From CAZJLN01 sp964540765 (GTDB lineage: Bacteria; Chloroflexota; Anaerolineae; Anaerolineales; Anaerolineaceae), in contig CAZINW010000017.1 in the NCBI GenBank assembly GCA_964540765.1, forward strand, positions 1 through 45,092: 45,092 bases of DNA, read 5' to 3'. Positions 1 through 7,836 of the stretch are shown here, one piece after another. The first letter of the stretch is position 1; each line of letters opens with the position of its first letter. Made by a program: the position numbers and the translations under genes. The notes beneath the pieces are model-generated. The model did no database searches, was not told where the DNA came from, and worked only from the letters and a program-made list of their open reading frames with translations.

Positions 1-648
1 GGGCAATACGTGATGGCCTGGCTGCCGGGCATCGGTGAAAAGCCCTTCAGCATCGCTGCCAAAGAGCCGTTTAGCCTGACCGTTGCTGCAGTAGGACCTG
101 TCAGTGAGGCGCTCTGCAACCTGAAGCCCGGTGAGCGCGTGTGGGTGCGCGGTCCCCTAGGGCAGGGCTTTGTCCTGCAGGGTCACAGGCATTTGCTGGT
201 GGGAGGTGGGTATGGGGCGGCACCTTTGAGCTTTTTAGCCAGACAGGCACGCCAGCAGGGTCATGAAGTCGGGGTATGCCTGGGTGCCAAAACCAAAGAT
301 GACCTGATCATGGTCAATCAATTTGAGAGCATCGGCTGCCATGTCCATCTTGCCACGGAAGACGGCAGCGCAGGCATGCAAGGTCTGGCTACCGCCGCAT
401 TGGAACAGGCTTACTGGGAACAATTCCCTGAGGTCATCTATGCCTGCGGTCCCACTGGCATGCTGTTAGCAGTGGCGGAGTTGAGCTTGCGCCACCTGGT
501 ACCTGCCGAGCTATCTTTTGAAGCGCTGATCCGCTGCGGGGTGGGCTTGTGCGGATCGTGCGAGCTACCGGAAGAGATCTGCCTGAAGCTCGATCTCCCC
601 ACCGGCTTTCTGGTGTGCCATGATGGACCAGTTGCCATCCTGACGTAA
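1..648 (+). CDS. pyrK: Dihydroorotate dehydrogenase electron transfer subunit (PyrK), 5' truncated by window edge
   Basis: PyrK passes electrons from dihydroorotate dehydrogenase (PyrD type 1B) to NAD through FAD and a 2Fe-2S cluster in pyrimidine synthesis. The frame is open from base 1 (GQYVMAWLPG...EKPFS, the FAD-domain strand). The first ATG at 10 is therefore internal, and some tens of N-terminal residues lie outside the window. A nucleotide-binding segment reads LLVGGGYGAAPL. The C-terminal cluster motif CGVGLCGSC plus a later cysteine in LVCHDGPV is the PyrK signature. The last about 12 codons (CHDGPVAILT) coincide with a repeat that recurs near 7420. The partner pyrD is not in view. 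Family call is firm; the true start is not visible. Confidence 0.88.
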   Translation, partial: GQYVMAWLPGIGEKPFSIAAKEPFSLTVAAVGPVSEALCNLKPGERVWVRGPLGQGFVLQGHRHLLVGGGYGAAPLSFLARQARQQGHEVGVCLGAKTKDDLIMVNQFESIGCHVHLATEDGSAGMQGLATAALEQAYWEQFPEVIYACGPTGMLLAVAELSLRHLVPAELSFEALIRCGVGLCGSCELPEEICLKLDLPTGFLVCHDGPVAILT

Positions 649-715
649 GCAAGAAGGTTGGAGACCTTCGGTCCCAATCCCAAGGGGTACAGGGCAAGCG
701 AGGGGACTACACACT
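590..715 (+). repeat. Dispersed repeat copy 1, covering the pyrK 3' end and the spacer before alr
   Basis: The stretch around 609-671 closely matches 7398-7465: both contain TGGACCAGTTGCCATCCTGA, then ACGT-purine-AGCAAG-purine-AGGTTGGAGACCTT. A second block here, CCCAAGGGGTACAGGGC, resembles CCCAAGGGATGCAGAGC at 7518-7534. Its reverse complement resembles the CCCTCGCTT...TTGGGATTGGG block at 7725-7763. The copy begins inside pyrK coding sequence. Nature unknown; no transposase or clear terminal inverted repeat is seen. Confidence 0.7.
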
Positions 716-816
716 GAGGACACCCACGTGAACACAGGGCTTCCCGAAACCAAACGCAGCGGGGACATCGACCCAAACAGCCTCCAATTATAGTAAAATA
801 CCTTTTAGAAGGAATT

Positions 817-846
817 ATGTCATTGTCAGGGATCAATGGGAGATGA
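817..846 (+). CDS. Candidate 9-codon upstream ORF overlapping the alr start (ATGA)
   Basis: An ATG at 817 sits 4 bases after an AGAAGGA ribosome site (807-813). It opens a short frame encoding MSLSGINGR. Its TGA (844-846) overlaps the alr ATG (843-845) as ATGA. The alr ATG itself has GGGAG directly abutting it, too close for normal initiation. This arrangement is typical of translational coupling. The reading frame is seen directly; translation is inferred. Confidence 0.4.
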   Translation: MSLSGINGR

Positions 847-2042
847 AATCATCAACAAAGAGACCAAAAGGTGTTGTTACCTGGGCAGAAATTGACCTAG
901 ATGCTTATGCACATAATCTCAGGCAAGTTATACGGCATGTTGGAAAACTGACTGAAGTTTTTGCCGTGGTCAAGGCAAATGCATACGGACATGGTGCCAT
1001 CCCAATCTCCCAAGCTGCATTATCTGCAGGGGCAACATATCTTGCTGTCCATCGTATTACTGAAGGGGTTGAACTCCGGCAGGCCCAAATCAAAGCCCCC
1101 ATATTGATCATGGGATACATACCTCCTGATGCAGCTGAAACTGCCATCCGTTGGGGTTTAACGCCCAGCCTGATGACCCTTGAGACTGCTCAAGCGCTGT
1201 CATCTTGTGCGGCAGCATCCGGGGTAAAAGTCCCGGTGCATATTAAAGTGGATACCGGAATGAGTCGGTATGGGTTGATGCCGGATGAAGCGGTTAATTT
1301 TATCCAGGTGGTGAGCAATCTTCCGGCAATCACCGTCGAGGGGATCTTTACTCATCTTGCGACTGCAGACTCAAGTGACCAGCATCATGTCCGCAACCAA
1401 TTGGACGTGTTCAATGACGTATTGAGTGCGGTTCGCACAGCTGGATTCAATATACCCTTGATCCATGCAGCAAACAGTGCTGCCATGATGAGACTGCCCG
1501 AAGCGCATTACAATGCTGTCCGTACGGGTATTTGCCTCTATGGAATGGATCCTTCGAGGGAATGGGAACCGGTATTTGATATTCGTCCTGTGCTAAGTTT
1601 CAAGAGCATTGTCAGCCGTATTCGAATGCTTCCGGCTGGTGCTGGTGTTGGTTATGGACGCACATTTGTAACAAAACATCCCACCCGGGTAGCACTTATC
1701 CCCACAGGGTATGGGGATGGGTATCACAGGCTGCTTTCCAATAGAGGCTGGATACTGATAAATGGACAAAAGGCACCAGTCCTTGGCAGGGTAAGCATGG
1801 ACCAAAGCATAGTGGATATCACCAATATCCCCGGTGTTAAGCAAGATGATGAGGTTGTGATCATCGGTCGCCAGGGACATGAACAAATCCGGGCAGAGGA
1901 TGTGGCTATGTGGGCAGAAACAATCAATTATGAGGTAACCACCTCTCTACTGCCAAGAGTAACACGAGTCTATCTGCTGGGTGGTGAAGTTGTGGGAATA
2001 AGCGATCCTTCTGGATTATTTGATGGAACAAAGCCTCAATGA
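843..2042 (+). CDS. alr: Alanine racemase
   Basis: PLP-dependent enzyme interconverting L- and D-alanine, supplying D-Ala for peptidoglycan; cytoplasmic. The N-terminal TIM barrel opens with WAEIDLDAYAHNL and the PLP lysine K44 lies in AVVKANAYGHGA. The second catalytic base is the tyrosine in GVGYGRTF near residue 270. LGRVSMDQ and VTTSLLPRVTRVY are typical of the C-terminal beta domain. At 399 aa it is slightly longer than most Alr (360-390) because of a short basic N-terminus and a C-terminal tail. The start is the first in-frame ATG; its ribosome site is poorly spaced and may depend on the overlapping upstream mini-ORF. Neighbours are not functionally related, so it is probably transcribed on its own. 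Confidence 0.95.
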   Translation: MKSSTKRPKGVVTWAEIDLDAYAHNLRQVIRHVGKLTEVFAVVKANAYGHGAIPISQAALSAGATYLAVHRITEGVELRQAQIKAPILIMGYIPPDAAETAIRWGLTPSLMTLETAQALSSCAAASGVKVPVHIKVDTGMSRYGLMPDEAVNFIQVVSNLPAITVEGIFTHLATADSSDQHHVRNQLDVFNDVLSAVRTAGFNIPLIHAANSAAMMRLPEAHYNAVRTGICLYGMDPSREWEPVFDIRPVLSFKSIVSRIRMLPAGAGVGYGRTFVTKHPTRVALIPTGYGDGYHRLLSNRGWILINGQKAPVLGRVSMDQSIVDITNIPGVKQDDEVVIIGRQGHEQIRAEDVAMWAETINYEVTTSLLPRVTRVYLLGGEVVGISDPSGLFDGTKPQ

Positions 2043-2430
2043 AATCACCGGGTGGCTTTTTTTGATGACTGGCAAAACTTTCCTGCAAGGTTATAAAAAA
2101 GGACATAAAGAGATGCCTGATATAGAACCAAAACCGGAGTAAAGCCGCCTGCCGGAAACAAACGCTGGGAGTGTCCTCCAAGTAGCACAGGTTGATTAAA
2201 CCTCAGCACATTAAGAAAAGAATAACATAATCAAGCCTGATCTACTTATTAACGCAGTTCTTATTTTAGATATTTTTTCATTGACTTATTTCTAATACCT
2301 AAGTAAAATTTGGCTATCAATTCAGTCATTGGTGAAAGGTGGTACCTATAGAGATAATGAAACCGCTTGTTAACCAGTATTCTTACTCACCTTAAATTAA
2401 ATATTCACTCAAAAAAGGAGGAAGATTGAA
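2043..2430 (+). other. 388-bp AT-rich spacer between alr and livK
   Basis: No gene is seen. A weak short hairpin (CACCGGGTG, 2046-2054) followed by seven T lies just after the alr stop and may terminate it. The remainder is AT-rich leader carrying the promoter at 2281-2309 and the livK ribosome site AAAGGAGGAAG just before 2431. The roughly 110-base leader showed no riboswitch fold that I could recognise. Confidence 0.6.
2281..2309 (+). promoter_or_regulatory. Sigma70-type promoter for the liv operon
   Basis: TTGACT (2281-2286) and TAAAAT (2304-2309) are separated by exactly 17 bases, in an AT-rich spacer 120 bp before livK. This is the best -35/-10 match between alr and livK. Confidence 0.55.
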
Positions 2431-3603
2431 ATGAAAAAGACAGCCTGGGTCTTTGGCTTGATTTTGCTTTTAAGTATGCTTTTAAGCGCCTGTGGTGGTG
2501 CTGATGAGCAGGCAAAAACCATCAAAGTGGGCGTTGTTGCAGAATTGACTGGTGATATTCCAGCAGTCGGAGCATCCTGCAAGAATGCAGCTGAGATGGC
2601 AGTCGCCGAGATTAACGATGCCGGCGGCCTGGAGGTCGGCGGGACGAAGTACATGATCGACTTATCCATCGAAGATAATGCAGGAAAAGCCGATCAATCC
2701 GCTTCTGCTGCGCAGAAACTCATCACACAACAAAATGTGGTTGCCATTATTGGACCTAATGCCAGCCGTTATGCTATTCCTGCGTCAGAAATTGCGGAAA
2801 GCTCAAAGGTTGTCCTGATCAGTCCATGGTCAACCAATCCAAAAACAACCCTGGATGCACAGACCAATGAGTCCAAGAAGTACGTCTTCCGCGGTTGCTT
2901 CACCGATCCTTTCCAGGGTCGGGTCGTAGCCAAGTTTGCCCTGGATAATTTAAACGCGACAAAAGCCGCAGTTCTCTATGATGTTGCCTCAGAATACAAC
3001 AAGGGCATTGCCGAGTTCTTTAAGGAGACCTACGAAGAAAGTGGCGGTACAGTGGTGGCATTTGAAACATACACCACCGGCGATAAGGATTTTTCAGCAC
3101 AACTGACAAAGATAAAGGAAGCTCAACCTGGTGTCATATTCCTGCCAAACTATTACAGTGAAGTCCCTCTGCAGATTCAACAGGCTCACCGCCTAGGCAT
3201 TGACGTACCTTTCCTCGGCTCAGACTCATGGGGGAGCTCCGAATTGATCACCCTGTGTGGAGACGAATGTGAGGGCTATTACTTCAGCACTCACTATGCT
3301 GCAGATGCAGCCACACCGGTTGCCACCAAATTCATTGAGGGATATACAGCCAAATATGGGAACACACCGGATGATGTTGCCGCGTTGACCTATGACTCCT
3401 TTGGCCTCCTCTGGACGGCACTCCAGAATGCCGGGAAGGTTGACCGGGAAGCTGTCCGAGAAGCGATGTCGAAAATTCCAAAATATGAAGGAGTTACCGG
3501 AACCATGTCCTTCGAGGAAGGATCAGGCGATCCAATCAAGAGTGCTGTGATCCTCCAGGTCAAGGGTGACAAATTCGTCTGGTTCGCCAACGCGAATCCG
3601 TAA
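2431..3603 (+). CDS. livK: Branched-chain amino acid ABC transporter substrate-binding lipoprotein (LivK-like)
   Basis: Extracytoplasmic binding protein of a HAAT-family importer for leucine/isoleucine/valine or related ligands. Residues 1-21 are a lipoprotein signal (MKKTAWVFGLILLLSMLLSAC, lipobox LSAC). It is followed by a periplasmic-binding-protein type I fold (IKVGVVAELTGDIPAVGASCKNAAEMAVAEINDAGG ...), typical of the Peripla_BP_6 family. 390 aa is normal. A strong ribosome site, AAAGGAGG, precedes the ATG. It is first in a livKHMGF operon. The hairpin at 3621-3663 probably limits read-through so that the binding protein is made in excess. The ligand cannot be deduced from sequence; amides, amino acids and urea are all bound by this family. 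Confidence 0.92.
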   Translation: MKKTAWVFGLILLLSMLLSACGGADEQAKTIKVGVVAELTGDIPAVGASCKNAAEMAVAEINDAGGLEVGGTKYMIDLSIEDNAGKADQSASAAQKLITQQNVVAIIGPNASRYAIPASEIAESSKVVLISPWSTNPKTTLDAQTNESKKYVFRGCFTDPFQGRVVAKFALDNLNATKAAVLYDVASEYNKGIAEFFKETYEESGGTVVAFETYTTGDKDFSAQLTKIKEAQPGVIFLPNYYSEVPLQIQQAHRLGIDVPFLGSDSWGSSELITLCGDECEGYYFSTHYAADAATPVATKFIEGYTAKYGNTPDDVAALTYDSFGLLWTALQNAGKVDREAVREAMSKIPKYEGVTGTMSFEEGSGDPIKSAVILQVKGDKFVWFANANP

Positions 3604-3620
3604 GAATTTTTACACATAAA

Positions 3621-3663
3621 CCTCCGCAGGGATGGTTATGACATGCCTGCGGAGGGATTTTTT
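3621..3663 (+). terminator. Intrinsic terminator/attenuator between livK and livH
   Basis: A perfect 10-bp stem, CCTCCGCAGG (3621-3630) with CCTGCGGAGG (3646-3655), has a 15-base loop and is followed by GA and six T. It lies inside the operon, so partial termination would set a high livK to permease ratio. Confidence 0.82.
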
Positions 3664-3679
3664 CTCCAAGGGTCAGCTA

Positions 3680-4555
3680 ATGACATACATCCTACAACAA
3701 GTTCTCAATGCCCTCCAACTGGGCAGCATTTATGCACTGATCGCCCTTGGTTACACCATGGTCTATGGCATATTGACAATGATCAACTTTGCCCATGGCG
3801 ATCTTTTCATGCTGGGCGCTTTTTTCTGCTTTCTGGCTGCTACATATTTACACTTGCCATTTATCCCTACCTTGCTCGTCTCAATGATTGGTGTGGCCAT
3901 CGTGGGTGTTTTGATTGAACGCTTTGCTTACAAGCCACTGCGACAGGCCCCCCGCGTATCAGCTATCATCACCGCCCTAGGGGTGGGCATTTTTCTTGAA
4001 AATTTCACACTCGTATTTGCACCCTACCCACTCAGCGTACCAACATTGATTAAAAACACAACCTGGGTGATCGGCGGAGTCTCCATCTCCTCGCTACAGC
4101 TCCTGATCATTGCTTTATCGCTTGTCTTCATGTTTCTCTTGGACTTTATTGTCAGAAAAACCATGGTCGGTATGGCAATGCGCGCAATTTCATGGGACAA
4201 AGCCATTGTCCCATTGATGGGAGTTCCAATGAATTTGGTCATCTCAGCCACCTTTGCCTTGGGAACAAGTCTGGGTGCTGCTGCCGGTGTGATGTATTCA
4301 CTCGCCTTTCCAGTGATTGATCCGTACATGGGCGTTTTAATCGGATGGAAAGCCTTTATTGCAGCAGTGGTGGGCGGTATTGGCAACATTCGCGGAGCCA
4401 TGATCGGTGGATTTATCCTTGGTGGGGTCGAAATATTGGTAGCTGCATTCCTGCCTTCCACCTACCGGGATTTTGTCGCCTTCTCATTGCTGCTGGTATT
4501 GCTCATTATTCGCCCATACGGTATTTTGGGCAAACCCCGACCACAAAAGGTGTAA
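3680..4555 (+). CDS. livH: Branched-chain amino acid ABC transporter permease LivH
   Basis: Inner-membrane permease, one half of the LivHM translocation pore. The sequence begins MTYILQQVLNALQLGSIYALIALGYTMVYGILTMINFAHGD, the classic LivH N-terminus, with about eight hydrophobic segments in 291 aa. An earlier in-frame ATG at 3632 falls in the loop of the intrinsic terminator and would add 16 polar residues. The ATG at 3680 has AAGGG upstream and matches family length, so it is chosen. The EAA-like cytoplasmic loop lies near VVGGIGNIRGAMIGG. livM follows after 3 bases. Confidence 0.93.
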   Translation: MTYILQQVLNALQLGSIYALIALGYTMVYGILTMINFAHGDLFMLGAFFCFLAATYLHLPFIPTLLVSMIGVAIVGVLIERFAYKPLRQAPRVSAIITALGVGIFLENFTLVFAPYPLSVPTLIKNTTWVIGGVSISSLQLLIIALSLVFMFLLDFIVRKTMVGMAMRAISWDKAIVPLMGVPMNLVISATFALGTSLGAAAGVMYSLAFPVIDPYMGVLIGWKAFIAAVVGGIGNIRGAMIGGFILGGVEILVAAFLPSTYRDFVAFSLLLVLLIIRPYGILGKPRPQKV

Positions 4556-4558
4556 GCC

Positions 4559-5614
4559 ATGACAAATCAATCACCAATCAATGGAACTCCGGCTGGGCAG
4601 TCAAAAACAAAAGGGCAAAAGTCTGTTCCAAAACGCTATTTGCTTCCTGTGTTGCTGCTGCTTGGTCTTGTATTGTCATTTGTTATCCCAAAATTCGGAT
4701 TACTAAATGATTACATCATCTTGATCCTGATCTATGTGGGTATCAACATCATCTTGGCAGTCAGTTTAAATTTGGTAAACGGGTACATGGGTGAATTTTC
4801 TGTAGGTCATGCCGGATTTATGGCGGTGGGTGCCTATATTTCCGCAATCCTCACCACCCAAGTCATCCCTGAAAGTCTGGCACCCTGGCTCTTTCCACTC
4901 GTGGTAATTGCCGGAGGTATTGGAGCAGCGTTAGCCGGCGGTTTGGTTGCCCTACCCTCCTTTAAAACCCGCGGAGATTACCTGGCAATAGTTACCCTGG
5001 CTTTCCTGATGATCGTCAAATCGTTAATTGAAAATATTGAAGTCATTGGCGGTCCGCGTGGTATTCCAGGCATTACCCGCCTTACAACCCTGCCCTGGAC
5101 TTATGTATGGGTGGTGATTTCAGTCTGGGTAATCCGCAACCTGGTTTATTCGAATTTTGGGAGAGGGATTCTTTCCATCCGCGAGGATGAGATTGCCTGT
5201 GATCTGATGAGTGTCAACACCCGTCAGGTTAAAGTTACCGCTTTTATCGTTTCCTCGTTTTTCGCCGGTGTTGCCGGTGCGCTTTTCGCCCACGTTCTTC
5301 AGTTCATCAGCCCACGCGTCTTTGACATCCTTAAATCGACCGATATCTTGATCATGGTCTACCTGGGCGGGATTGGTTCCATTGCCGGATCCATCCTGGG
5401 GGCTTCGATCATGACGATTCTACTCGAAGTGCTGCGACCGTTGGGAATGTGGCGGATGGTCTTAATGCCCCTTGTCCTAGTGCTCCTGATGATATTCAGG
5501 CCACGCGGCATTATGGGCTTGCGCGAGTTCCGCTGGTTCATTCCTGGATATGAACTGGTTGCAAGCAAGGTCTGGCGCAAGAAGAAGGAGGCTGATGATG
5601 TTGCTTCAAGCTAA
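4559..5614 (+). CDS. livM: Branched-chain amino acid ABC transporter permease LivM
   Basis: Second permease of the importer, 351 aa. A polar 25-residue N-terminus (MTNQSPINGTPAGQSKTKGQ) precedes membrane segments. Family hallmarks are NLVNGYMGEFSVGHAGFMAVGAY and the C-terminal loop YLGGIGSIAGSILGASIM. It starts 3 bases after the livH stop with an AAAGGTG ribosome site and overlaps livG by 17 bases, consistent with translational coupling in one mRNA. The long hydrophilic start is common in LivM. Confidence 0.93.
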   Translation: MTNQSPINGTPAGQSKTKGQKSVPKRYLLPVLLLLGLVLSFVIPKFGLLNDYIILILIYVGINIILAVSLNLVNGYMGEFSVGHAGFMAVGAYISAILTTQVIPESLAPWLFPLVVIAGGIGAALAGGLVALPSFKTRGDYLAIVTLAFLMIVKSLIENIEVIGGPRGIPGITRLTTLPWTYVWVVISVWVIRNLVYSNFGRGILSIREDEIACDLMSVNTRQVKVTAFIVSSFFAGVAGALFAHVLQFISPRVFDILKSTDILIMVYLGGIGSIAGSILGASIMTILLEVLRPLGMWRMVLMPLVLVLLMIFRPRGIMGLREFRWFIPGYELVASKVWRKKKEADDVASS

Positions 5615-6365
5615 AGAGGTCACCCACTATTTTGGTGGTCTGTGTGCAGTCTCGAATTTCAACCTTGATCTTGAACCGTATGAATTGGTTGGCATCATTG
5701 GTCCTAACGGCGCTGGCAAGACGACCATCTTCAACCTGATCACCTGTGTTTATAAAGCCACCAAAGGCAGTATCTCCATGAACGGGATTGAAATGGTTGG
5801 AAAAAACCCCAATCAGGTTACGTCTTTGGGTATTGCCCGAACTTTCCAAAACATCCGCCTGTTTAAGGATTTATCCGTTTTGGATAATGTGCGCATCGCC
5901 AATTATTCCCAAGTGAAATATAGTACCTGGGAAGCCCTGCTACATATCAGTCGCTATCAAGAAGAGGAAAAACGGGTTGTCAACAAATCAATGGACCTCC
6001 TGGATGTCTTTAAGATTTCAGATTATGCAGATGAAACTGCCAGGAATTTACCTTACGGTCTGCAGCGCCGCCTGGAAATCGTCCGTGCTTTGGCCACCAA
6101 CCCAAAAATCCTGCTTTTGGATGAACCAGCCGCAGGCATGAATCCCAACGAAATTGAACAGCTGATGGAATTGATCAGATGGGTTCGCAAGGAGTTTGAC
6201 CTTACCATTATTCTCATCGAACATCAAATGCGCCTGGTGATGGGCATCTGTGAACGGATCAAGGTTCTTGATTTCGGTGCCACGCTGGCTGAAGGGCTGC
6301 CATATGAAATCCAAAATAACCCAAAGGTTTTGGAAGCCTACCTGGGTGAAGGAAGTGATCTATGA
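5598..6365 (+). CDS. livG: Branched-chain amino acid ABC transporter ATP-binding protein LivG
   Basis: Cytoplasmic ATPase energising LivHM. Walker A is GPNGAGKTT, the signature is the divergent LPYGLQRRLEIVRAL expected of LivG, and Walker B is ILLLDEPAAGMNP. The IGIARTFQNIRLF-type Q-loop (SLGIARTFQNIRLF) is family-typical. The start is taken at the second of two adjacent ATGs (5595, 5598) because AAGGAGG (5585-5591) is 6 bases from 5598. An in-frame ATG at 5550 would give a basic extension foreign to the family. 255 aa is the usual length. Its stop overlaps the livF start (ATGA). Confidence 0.94.
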   Translation: MLLQAKEVTHYFGGLCAVSNFNLDLEPYELVGIIGPNGAGKTTIFNLITCVYKATKGSISMNGIEMVGKNPNQVTSLGIARTFQNIRLFKDLSVLDNVRIANYSQVKYSTWEALLHISRYQEEEKRVVNKSMDLLDVFKISDYADETARNLPYGLQRRLEIVRALATNPKILLLDEPAAGMNPNEIEQLMELIRWVRKEFDLTIILIEHQMRLVMGICERIKVLDFGATLAEGLPYEIQNNPKVLEAYLGEGSDL

Positions 6366-7081
6366 GCCAGGATAATGTCGTCCTTTCGGTAAAGGACTTG
6401 ACCATCACCTATGGCAATATCAAGGCGGTTAAGGGGATCTCCTTTGAAGTATACGAGGGTGAAATTGTTACCTTGATCGGCGCCAATGGAGCAGGAAAAT
6501 CATCAACGCTGCGCGGAATATCCGGTCTTATTCCATACAAAGGAACGATCATCTTTAGAAACCAGGACTTGAAGTCCGTTCCAGCCGATAAAATTGTCTC
6601 GCTGGGGATCGCACAGGTTCCGGAGGGTCGTGGTATTTTTGGTAACCTGACCGTTATGGAGAATCTAAAACTGGCGACCTGGAGCCGCAAGGATAAGGAT
6701 CAACTCCCAAGAGATTATGACAGGGTATTTGCCATCTTTCCAAGGCTGTCAGAGCGCCGCAATCAATTGGGCGGTACGCTCTCCGGCGGCGAGCAGCAGA
6801 TGCTTGCCGTTGCACGGGCACTGATGAGCCACGGGAAAATGATGCTCCTGGATGAACCTTCCATGGGTCTGGCTCCAGTCCTGGTGCGGGAGATATTCTC
6901 TGTGCTGAAGGAAATCAACCAGGCAGGCACCACCATCCTGCTGGTTGAACAGAATGCCAACATGGCTCTGCGGATTGCCAACAGGGGTTATGTACTTGAA
7001 ACCGGTGTCATTGCACATACCGGGACAGGCCAGGAGTTGTTGGGAGATCCTAGGGTTAAAGAGGCCTACCTGGGCGGATAA
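6362..7081 (+). CDS. livF: Branched-chain amino acid ABC transporter ATP-binding protein LivF
   Basis: Second ATPase of the importer, 239 aa. Walker A is GANGAGKSS, the signature is LSGGEQQMLAVARALM, and Walker B is MMLLDEPSMGLAPVLV followed by the family-typical VEQNANMALRIANRGYVLETG. It overlaps livG by 4 bases (ATGA) and ends the operon. It is followed by a long non-coding stretch with two competing hairpins. Confidence 0.95.
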   Translation: MSQDNVVLSVKDLTITYGNIKAVKGISFEVYEGEIVTLIGANGAGKSSTLRGISGLIPYKGTIIFRNQDLKSVPADKIVSLGIAQVPEGRGIFGNLTVMENLKLATWSRKDKDQLPRDYDRVFAIFPRLSERRNQLGGTLSGGEQQMLAVARALMSHGKMMLLDEPSMGLAPVLVREIFSVLKEINQAGTTILLVEQNANMALRIANRGYVLETGVIAHTGTGQELLGDPRVKEAYLGG

Positions 7082-7384
7082 AGTACCTTGTCCACAAAGA
7101 TCCGTTGACAAGGGCGAAATTTTTGCGCCCTCTGCAAAATATTGTGAAGGGCACTCTCGATCAACCAGGATTATTGCCTTGATGCTCTTACAGGTTGGGG
7201 CTGGGGACTACTGTATGGTAGCTTTCATGGATGTTTGCCCATGCAGAAGACAATGAGAGCTCAGATAGTGCTGCCACCCCAAAATGAAGGTGGCAGCGGT
7301 GTTCTTGATTATCTTTCGCAGTCTACCACTCCCCAATCCGCACTTCCGTTTGATCGTAACCCTGCAGCGCATTATCTTCCAAGG

Positions 7385-7535
7385 GGGCTCTCCTCCGACT
7401 TCCCGGCGTGCCATAATGGACCAGTTGCCATCCTGACGTGAGCAAGGAGGTTGGAGACCTTCTGGCAACCCCCTGCTTGGTGTGGTCCTATTCCATTGTA
7501 CTTCGGGGATGATATCCCAAGGGATGCAGAGCGAC
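7385..7535 (+). repeat. Dispersed repeat copy 2
   Basis: Matches copy 1 (590-715). The core TGGACCAGTTGCCATCCTGA plus AGGTTGGAGACCTT is nearly identical, and a CCCAAGGGATGCAGAGC block follows after about 45 unrelated bases. Translated in the same frame as pyrK, the core gives the same tail residues (GPVAILT), here outside any gene. Confidence 0.68.
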
Positions 7536-7745
7536 ACCGGCGCAAACAGGTAAATAATGTCTTAACAGGCAAATATTGGTCGTGAAAAATACGATATTTT
7601 AAGCTATTTTCTTCAGCAATCGGTTAAAATAGAGAAATTGCATGACAATGAAACTTCAAGTCTATCAAATGAAAGGCATTTTACTATGCACGCCTCGCTC
7701 GCTCTGCACCCCCTTGGGGCTGCGTCCCTCGCTTTGCGTCCCTTT

Positions 7746-7770
7746 GGGATTGGGATTGGGATTGGGATGG
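7746..7770 (+). repeat. GGGATT hexamer run with G-quadruplex potential
   Basis: Three GGGATT units followed by GGGATGG give four G3 tracts separated by ATT loops, the canonical intramolecular G-quadruplex pattern. It lies 67 bp before the BMP lipoprotein start on the coding strand, so it would be in the mRNA leader if transcription starts upstream. Confidence 0.7.
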
Positions 7771-7836
7771 CATTGCAGAGTATCCTGTCATATTTCCATC
7801 AACCCATTTTAGTTTTCCAAAATTTAAGGAGGATCG

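Larger units (their letters stand above)
7082..7836 (+). other. 755-bp non-coding stretch between livF and the BMP lipoprotein gene
   Basis: No convincing gene is seen. It holds two mutually exclusive hairpins just after livF (CCTTGTC 7086-7092 with GACAAGG 7107-7113; AGGGCG 7111-7116 with CGCCCT 7126-7131). It also holds repeat copy 2 (about 7385-7535), a GC-rich tandem of repeat-derived units (about 7686-7745) and a G-rich hexamer run (7746-7770). A 68-codon open frame at 7235-7441 ends in the repeat and encodes CHNGPVAILT, echoing the pyrK tail. It is judged non-coding. Confidence 0.6.

Noticed and set aside
3632..3679. Upstream ATG as livH start
   Set aside because: It lies in the terminator loop, adds polar residues and has no ribosome site, whereas 3680 has one and matches the family.
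7235..7441. 68-codon frame in the spacer ending in CHNGPVAILT
   Set aside because: Only the last residues resemble PyrK because the DNA repeat is shared; the rest is low-complexity and has no ribosome site.
7082..7836. Purine riboswitch before the BMP importer
   Set aside because: I found no conserved purine aptamer core; only repeats and simple hairpins are visible.
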